Assembly: GCF_001544555.2 (NCBI RefSeq)
Contig: NZ_FCOK02000017.1
Span: forward strand, 62,001-126,000
Source: Caballeronia udeis
Lineage (GTDB): Bacteria; Pseudomonadota; Gammaproteobacteria; Burkholderiales; Burkholderiaceae
Reading direction: 5' to 3'
DNA: 64,000 bases
Position 1 is the stretch's first letter. The number at the start of each line of letters is the position of its first letter. A program made the translations under genes and the position numbers. Under the pieces are notes generated by a model. The model was not told where the DNA came from. It did no database searches and saw only the letters and a program-made list of their open reading frames with translations. Of this stretch, positions 59,133-64,000 are shown piece by piece.

Positions 59133-59151
59133 CGTATACGTATTGTATGCG
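59133..59151. promoter_or_regulatory. Probable GntR autoregulatory operator
   Basis: CGTATACG-TAT-TGTATGCG, 25 bases before the GntR start codon. Same 8-3-8 layout as 55348-55366, with two changes in the second half-site. Confidence 0.65.
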
Positions 59152-59358
59152 ATCAACCAGTGGTCTTCGTTTCGCGATAACACTCGCGTTCCCGAGAGCG
59201 TTTGATGAAGGTGAGCGCCGGCGCGGGCGAGCAGGCCGCGTGCGTCCCTTGCCGCAAACAATTGACGGCATCATTAGGTCGTGGCCCCCGGAGGATGATC
59301 AATCACATTCGCGGATTGCAGGACGACGTCCTCAAAGCGATCACGGGCTAGACACGCG

Positions 59359-59391
59359 GGCTCTCCGGACGGGGGAGCCTTGGGTATTTTT
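59359..59391 (+). terminator. Orphan Rho-independent terminator
   Basis: Stem GGCTCTCC (59359-59366) pairs with GGGGAGCC (59372-59379), with one G-U pair and a 5-base loop, followed by TTGGGTATTTTT. It reads rightward, but no rightward protein gene precedes it for about 900 bases. It may end a small RNA or read-through. Confidence 0.5.
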
Positions 59392-59536
59392 ATAAAATTA
59401 GCATACCTATTCAAATGGCAGGGAGAGGTTTCTTTTTTTCTCTTGAGCAATAGACCTTTTAACTCTCCGTTCAATATGGGCGAGGCAGCGGACCGCCTTG
59501 CCATTCAGATGGATTGCACGTCGACCATGGTTTTCA

Positions 59537-60328
59537 TCACTCCGGCAATGTCACGCCGAGGCTTGCCATCAGCCCCCCGTCAACCTTGAACTCCGCTCCT
59601 GTGCAAAAACTTGCGCGATCGCTGGCCAAAAAGGCGACCACCTCGGCGACTTCTTCGGGGCGCCCGATTCGGCCGAGCGGCTGCGCCTTGCCCCATTCCC
59701 GAAGAATTTCTTCCTCTCGCCCCGGCGCGGTTTGCGCGGCCGCAAAGCGTGTCATTGGCGCATCGATGCAGCCCGGGCAGACTGCATTTGCACGTATGCC
59801 CGAAGGGCCAAAATCCACGGCAAGCGAGCGCGTTAGAGCAAGCATGCCAGCCTTCGAGGTGGCATAGGCGGCCACCCGGGTCTGGTTGGCAAGCGCCTGC
59901 ACAGAGGCAATGTTGACGATCGAACCGCGTTGTGACCTGAGCATGTGCGGCAATGCGTAATGACATGCCAGATACGTTCCTCGTAAATTGATACGGATGA
60001 CGTTGTCCCACTCGGCCGAGCCCATGGACGCAACGGTGCCATAGGGCTGGATCGCCGCATTATTAATCAGGATGTCGATCGACCCGAGAAATGCTGCGGA
60101 CTGTTCCATCGCGATGGCAACTTCCTCCGCAATGCCAATATTGGCGACAATAGCGGTGACATTGAGTCCTTCGGCGCGCAACGTCGCCGCTGCCTGTTCC
60201 AGCACTTCAGGGTCCTCGCCCAGCAATGCTACGGATCCGCCGCGCTCGGCTATCAACCGTGCGCATGCCAGCCCGATACCGCGTCCACCGCCGGTCACAA
60301 CCGCGCCTTTGCCTGTTAGCTCACTCAC
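59537..60328 (-). CDS. Short-chain dehydrogenase/reductase (FabG-like)
   Basis: About 263 residues of a classical SDR: TGGGRGIG, NNAA, Ser in IVNIASVQA, YATSK as YxxxK, and the PGCIDAPM region after it. Likely oxidises a sugar or polyol hydroxyl, given the sugar-type ABC importer upstream. I use a GTG at 60328 (VSELTGKGAVVTGG) after a GGGGG box; an ATG at 60430 is possible but adds 34 residues with no family match. Confidence 0.87.
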   Translation of the reverse strand: MSELTGKGAVVTGGGRGIGLACARLIAERGGSVALLGEDPEVLEQAAATLRAEGLNVTAIVANIGIAEEVAIAMEQSAAFLGSIDILINNAAIQPYGTVASMGSAEWDNVIRINLRGTYLACHYALPHMLRSQRGSIVNIASVQALANQTRVAAYATSKAGMLALTRSLAVDFGPSGIRANAVCPGCIDAPMTRFAAAQTAPGREEEILREWGKAQPLGRIGRPEEVAEVVAFLASDRASFCTGAEFKVDGGLMASLGVTLPE

Positions 60329-60524
60329 AACGCCCCCATTTTCCTGCCCGCTGTCACACGGGCAACAGTAGATTGACGGAAGATCAATTGTTGCCTGCTC
60401 GAAGCCGGTGACACGTTTTGCGTGTTCCATAGCCGCGGCGAGTTGACGGCAAGACGATATATTGCTTCTCGTCGTGAACTATTTTTCTAGTATGAAACGC
60501 TATATTTACCCGAGTCAACCGGGG

Positions 60525-60680
60525 TTAGATGGTGCGACGACCCACAACGTCTCCGTTGCTTGTGCTTGCCGGCATCAAGTCACCCGATGAAATCAGATGC
60601 TGCATCGCGGTAAGACGGATTTCATCAAGCAGCATTGCGGACGTCCCATGATTCCGTTCGATGGCAAGCGTAGCCGTCAT
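60525..60680 (-). CDS. Possible 51-residue coupled ORF
   Basis: Its ATG (60680) overlaps the stop of the last permease gene as ATGA, the same coupling used by the three transporter genes upstream. The product (MTATLAIERNHGTSAMLLDE and onward) is soluble, with no family I recognise. It may be a small subunit, a decayed gene end, or a chance frame. Confidence 0.3.
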   Translation of the reverse strand: MTATLAIERNHGTSAMLLDEIRLTAMQHLISSGDLMPASTSNGDVVGRRTI

Positions 60681-61633
60681 GCCCGTGCATCGGATGCTCC
60701 GCTTGCAACCGCCGTAACCCCTACGATCAACAGTCCATAGACGATAGCTCGCAACCCTGCACCTGCTCCGGTTGCATTCAGCAGCGCGTTGATCAGGAAC
60801 AGAAAGCATGCAGCGCTCCACACGCCGGTCGGACTCGCGCGTCCACCTGCTACTTGCGTGCCACCGATCACCACCACCGCAACGGACAGCAACATGTAAT
60901 CTGCGCCCATGTCGAGCGTGGCGCCGCCGGAGAACGCGGCAAGCAGCAGTGCGGCCAGCGCGGCCAGCACTGAGCAGCTCACATAGGTCAGGCAGCGCAC
61001 CGCGCCTACCTTGACCCCGGCAAGCTCGGCTGCGCGGGCGTTTTGTCCCACGGCGGAAAGGCTGCGGCCTTGCACCAGCCTGAACAGCACCGTGGCGACA
61101 AGCAAAGTCAGAGCGACGCCGACGAATGCCAGTCCCGACACGCCGCCGATACGGCTCAGCGCGAAATTTTCAAGCGCGGGCGGGGGCGCTGCGCCGCCGC
61201 GTCCAAGACTGATCGCGAGTGACTGAAGAACAAAACTCGAAGACAATGTCGCGATGATCGGCGGAATCCGCAGCAAGCGGATCAGCACGTAGTTGAAGAG
61301 ACCTATCGCCACGCCGGTCGCGACCACGGCGCCGATGCCGGACAGGATGGCATGATTGCTGGTCGCCATCACCCGCATGCCAATGCTCCCCGCAAGTGCA
61401 ATGGTCGCGGGAATCGACAGGTCGATGTTGCCTGGGCCGCTGGTGATGACAAGCATCTGGCCGAGGCCGACCAGCACCGTAAAAACGACGAAAGCCGACG
61501 CGGTCGACAACATGTTGCCCGCGGTGCCAACACCAAATACGACGCCTGCAACAATGCCCACCAGGACCGCGCCGATGAACGACCAGAGCCAGACGGCACG
61601 ACGTAATTCGCGGATGGCGAGGATCGATTTCAT
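60677..61633 (-). CDS. ABC permease, RbsC-like (2)
   Basis: 318 residues, 8-10 membrane helices. SGPGNIDLSIPATIALAGSI is the characteristic RbsC-type segment, followed by NARAAELAGVKVGAVRCLTY. The start is the ATG at 61633, overlapping the previous permease stop (ATGA), with AGGAG upstream. Forms a heterodimeric channel with the next permease. Confidence 0.9.
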   Translation of the reverse strand: MKSILAIRELRRAVWLWSFIGAVLVGIVAGVVFGVGTAGNMLSTASAFVVFTVLVGLGQMLVITSGPGNIDLSIPATIALAGSIGMRVMATSNHAILSGIGAVVATGVAIGLFNYVLIRLLRIPPIIATLSSSFVLQSLAISLGRGGAAPPPALENFALSRIGGVSGLAFVGVALTLLVATVLFRLVQGRSLSAVGQNARAAELAGVKVGAVRCLTYVSCSVLAALAALLLAAFSGGATLDMGADYMLLSVAVVVIGGTQVAGGRASPTGVWSAACFLFLINALLNATGAGAGLRAIVYGLLIVGVTAVASGASDARA

Positions 61634-62580
61634 CGGCGCGGCTCCTTCAGGCGAAACACGAGACGCAGTGACAGCACCGCGATCAGGATTGCGCCTTGCA
61701 AACCAATTTGCCATTCTGGCGCGACCTGCAGGAACGAGAGAAACGACGAGGCCAGCGTGAGTGTGATTGCGCCCAGCACGGCGCCGACCGGTGAGACTCG
61801 GCCGCCCGTGAATTCGCCGCCGCCGAGAATCACACCGGCGACCGAGAGCAGCGTATAACGTAACGCGATGTTGGCATCGGCCGATGTCGTGAGGCCGAGC
61901 AGCGTCAGACCGGAGCACACGCCGAAGAGGCCGGCGCAACCGAACAGGACCGCCTTCGAACGGATGATCGACCAGCCAAAGCGGTGCATCGCGCCAGCGT
62001 TACCGCCGACACCGCGCAAGCTCACGCCGAGCGCGGAGCGCATGAAGAAAAGGTGCGTGCAGAGCGCGATTGCCGCCGTCCAGACGAGTGGTGCAGGAAC
62101 GACCGGCATGTGAAAGGACATGAGCGACGCAAGCCATTCCGGGGCCTGTCCGCCCGGTGCGGGCAGCAGCAGCACCGCGATGCCATTCCAGACGAACGAG
62201 AGTCCCAGCGTGACCACCACCGACGAGATGCGCCGATATTCGATCAGCGCGCCGACAAGCGCATAGACCAGGACACAGCCGGCGAGCGCTCCCCAGCCCA
62301 GCCAGGGCGAACTTTGCAGCAACGTTCCACCGATACATGCGACGAGGCTGACGAAAGAACCAATTGACAGGTCCAGTTCGTTCGCCGTGATCACCGAAAG
62401 CTGTGCAAGCGTTGCGAAGACTATCGGGATGCCGAGATTGAGCAGCATGACGCCGCCAAAGTAGCTGACCGTATTGGGCTGAACGATCGCCATCGGAACG
62501 AGCACGGCGAACAACGATATGACCGGCAGCATTGAACGCAGGTCGAGAGGACGACGGCGCGAGGCGGCAGAAAAGTTCAT
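61630..62580 (-). CDS. ABC permease, RbsC-like (1)
   Basis: 316 residues, 8-10 membrane helices. ITANELDLSIGSFVSLVACI matches the RbsC signature and GGNAGAMHRFGWSIIRSKAV is the coupling region. The ATG at 62580 overlaps the ATPase stop (ATGA). Sugar specificity cannot be told. Confidence 0.9.
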   Translation of the reverse strand: MNFSAASRRRPLDLRSMLPVISLFAVLVPMAIVQPNTVSYFGGVMLLNLGIPIVFATLAQLSVITANELDLSIGSFVSLVACIGGTLLQSSPWLGWGALAGCVLVYALVGALIEYRRISSVVVTLGLSFVWNGIAVLLLPAPGGQAPEWLASLMSFHMPVVPAPLVWTAAIALCTHLFFMRSALGVSLRGVGGNAGAMHRFGWSIIRSKAVLFGCAGLFGVCSGLTLLGLTTSADANIALRYTLLSVAGVILGGGEFTGGRVSPVGAVLGAITLTLASSFLSFLQVAPEWQIGLQGAILIAVLSLRLVFRLKEPRR

Positions 62581-64000
62581 CGGACAGGCTCCTCGAAGCT
62601 GGCGGCGAGCAGCGCCTCTTCGGTGCACTCGCTGGCGCTGAGTTCGCGTGTCACGCGGCCGGAGCGAAACACGTAGGTTTTATCGCAGTAGAAGAGTTCG
62701 TCGTTCTCGGTCGTGTACCAGATGAAGGTGCGTCCACGCGCCGCTTCGTCCTGGAGCAGCCGGTAGATCTCCAGCTTGGTGCCGATGTCGACGCCTCTCA
62801 TCGGGTCGTCCATCAGGATGAGATCGGCATCCGAGGCGAGTGCTCGCCCGAACAGCACCTTCTGCTGATTGCCACCGCTGAGTGACAGGATATTGGCGCC
62901 CGCGGCAGCGCCGCGAATATCGAGGCGCCGGGCCCAGGTGTCGAAGAGTTCGCGCAGGCTCGCGGCTTTGAGCCATGAACCGCGTGTGCGGTCATAGAGC
63001 GAGCGGATGTCGAAATTTTGCGCGATGGTCCAGTCGGGAAAGATGCCGTCCGAGCGGCGGTCGCCGGCCACGTAGGCGACCCGGTCGCGTGAATGGCGAC
63101 CGCGCGCCGATGCGTAGATGGCGTTGAGGACATCGGTCTGGCCTTGCCCCGCGAGACCGGCAAAGCCCACAATGCTGCCGCGCGGCGCATCAATAGTCGT
63201 CTGCTGCCTGGGTCCAACCGTCCACCGATAGGCGTCCTGGGTCCTGGCGCCGGGTGCGGCGCGCTCGCGCAGGGTGACATCGGCTTCGATGAACTGACCC
63301 ATCGCGCGGATGATGGCGTCCTTGGTCAAACCTTCCACGGGCAGTGTGGCGATCACGCCGCCGTCGCGCATCACCATGACGCGGTCGGCACACCGCAACA
63401 TCTCGTTGAGCATGTGCGTGATGAGGACGGTGGTGATGCCTTCAGCCGCGCTCTTTCGGACGAAGGCGAGCAGTTGCTCGGCGGTGTATTTGTCGAGACT
63501 CGAGGTCGGCTCGTCCAGGATGACGAGTTTGACCGGCGTATCAACACGCGCGAAGCAGCGCGCGATCTCCACCATTTGCTGCTGCGAGAGGGAGAGGTTG
63601 CCAACCAGATCCTTGCCCGACAACCTGTGGCCGGGAAAGATTGCATCGAGCTGCGCTTCGATAATCGCGCGCGCCCGCTTGCGCCAACCGAAACCCTTGA
63701 GTTGCGGGTGCACCGCGCGCATGTTCTCTTCGATAGTCAGGTTCGGGCACAGCGACAATTCCTGAAACACGCAACGCACGCCGAGCGCGCGGGCGGTGTC
63801 GGCGCCGTAGCCGCGCTCGAAGCGCTCGTCACCCGCTTCAACCCATCCGGCAGTGGCTCGCCGCGCACCCGACAACACCGACATCAAGGTCGATTTGCCC
63901 GCACCGTTGTGTCCCGCAATGGCGATGCACTCACCAGTCCGGAATGTGAAGTCCGCCTGCTTCAATGCGCGCACGACACCGAACGTCACATCGATATGGG
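62577..64000 (-). CDS. Sugar ABC transporter ATPase, RbsA/MglA-like (N-terminus beyond window)
   Basis: At least 474 residues; the frame continues past the right edge (HIDVTFGVVRALK at the edge), so only about 5-20 residues are missing. Two ATPase domains: the first has Walker A GHNGAGKST, signature LSLSQQQMVEIARC and Walker B VILDEPTSSLD. The second has a degenerate Walker A (GLAGQGQTD), signature LSGGNQQKV and Walker B LILMDDPMRGVD, as is usual for RbsA. It drives the two RbsC-like permeases; the binding-protein gene must lie outside the window or elsewhere. Confidence 0.92.
   Translation of the reverse strand, partial: HIDVTFGVVRALKQADFTFRTGECIAIAGHNGAGKSTLMSVLSGARRATAGWVEAGDERFERGYGADTARALGVRCVFQELSLCPNLTIEENMRAVHPQLKGFGWRKRARAIIEAQLDAIFPGHRLSGKDLVGNLSLSQQQMVEIARCFARVDTPVKLVILDEPTSSLDKYTAEQLLAFVRKSAAEGITTVLITHMLNEMLRCADRVMVMRDGGVIATLPVEGLTKDAIIRAMGQFIEADVTLRERAAPGARTQDAYRWTVGPRQQTTIDAPRGSIVGFAGLAGQGQTDVLNAIYASARGRHSRDRVAYVAGDRRSDGIFPDWTIAQNFDIRSLYDRTRGSWLKAASLRELFDTWARRLDIRGAAAGANILSLSGGNQQKVLFGRALASDADLILMDDPMRGVDIGTKLEIYRLLQDEAARGRTFIWYTTENDELFYCDKTYVFRSGRVTRELSASECTEEALLAASFEEPVR

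Larger units (their letters stand above)
59109..59536. other. Intergenic region upstream of GntR
   Basis: 428 bases. It holds the GntR promoter and operator, a rightward hairpin-T terminator (listed) with no recognised rightward gene before it, and an AT-rich tract at 59380-59480. Confidence 0.5.

Overview
This window looks like a chromosomal segment of a Burkholderiales bacterium, most like Paraburkholderia or Caballeronia. The support is a PHB depolymerase of the PhaZ type, a Burkholderia-type trimeric porin, DUF4148-like small periplasmic proteins, a BFD-type opine-oxidase-like enzyme, and many LysR/GntR regulators with high-GC codon use. I see no rRNA, tRNA, CRISPR array, phage or complete insertion sequence. 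The assignment rests on protein recognition only, not on a database search.

Region by region. 1-2147: partial phaZ and a glutathione S-transferase. 2168-7234: a five-gene leftward operon resembling a chemosensory pathway, with a membrane CheA-like kinase, a minimal MCP-like protein, two CheX-like phosphatases (one fused to a degenerate receiver) and a CheY-like receiver. 7235-13033: an MHS-family transporter with a sigma28-like promoter upstream, an NAD(P)-binding epimerase with a divergent LysR regulator, and an O-antigen ligase-like protein. 13367-15921: an OmpR/EnvZ-type two-component pair behind a GFA-family protein and a 40-residue ORF. 16104-22104: a broken epoxide hydrolase, an EIIA(Ntr)-like protein, a DapA-family lyase followed by a porin, and a periplasmic binding protein. 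22413-28253: a YUCCA-like flavin monooxygenase, an acyl-CoA ligase and an enoyl-CoA hydratase in overlapping order, then an SDR with a divergent LysR regulator. 28394-33462 is a worn region: remnants of a VOC protein and an ECF sigma factor flank a CHAD/NUDIX pair, with a frameshifted AraC regulator nearby.

35961-42875 holds a LuxR-type response regulator and two near-identical hybrid histidine kinases. Three copies of a structured intergenic element and two small secreted proteins accompany them. The layout is best explained by tandem duplication of a kinase / intergenic element / small-protein unit followed by partial deletions.

42946-46673 is an ABC operon of the nitrate/sulfonate/taurine type with an extra binding protein. 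47537-48586 encodes an exported HAF-repeat protein. 48756-49678 is a RES-domain toxin with its Xre/MbcA/ParS-type antitoxin. 49816-59108 is a catabolic island. A leftward, translationally coupled operon (2Fe-2S protein, two FAD subunits, DapA-family lyase, dihydropyrimidinase-like hydrolase, FmdB zinc ribbon) is divergent from a polar amino-acid-type ABC importer, and a GntR/FCD regulator sits at the far end. The same CGTATACG-based operator appears in the divergent promoter and in front of the GntR gene. The window closes with an SDR and a ribose-type ABC importer that runs off the right edge.
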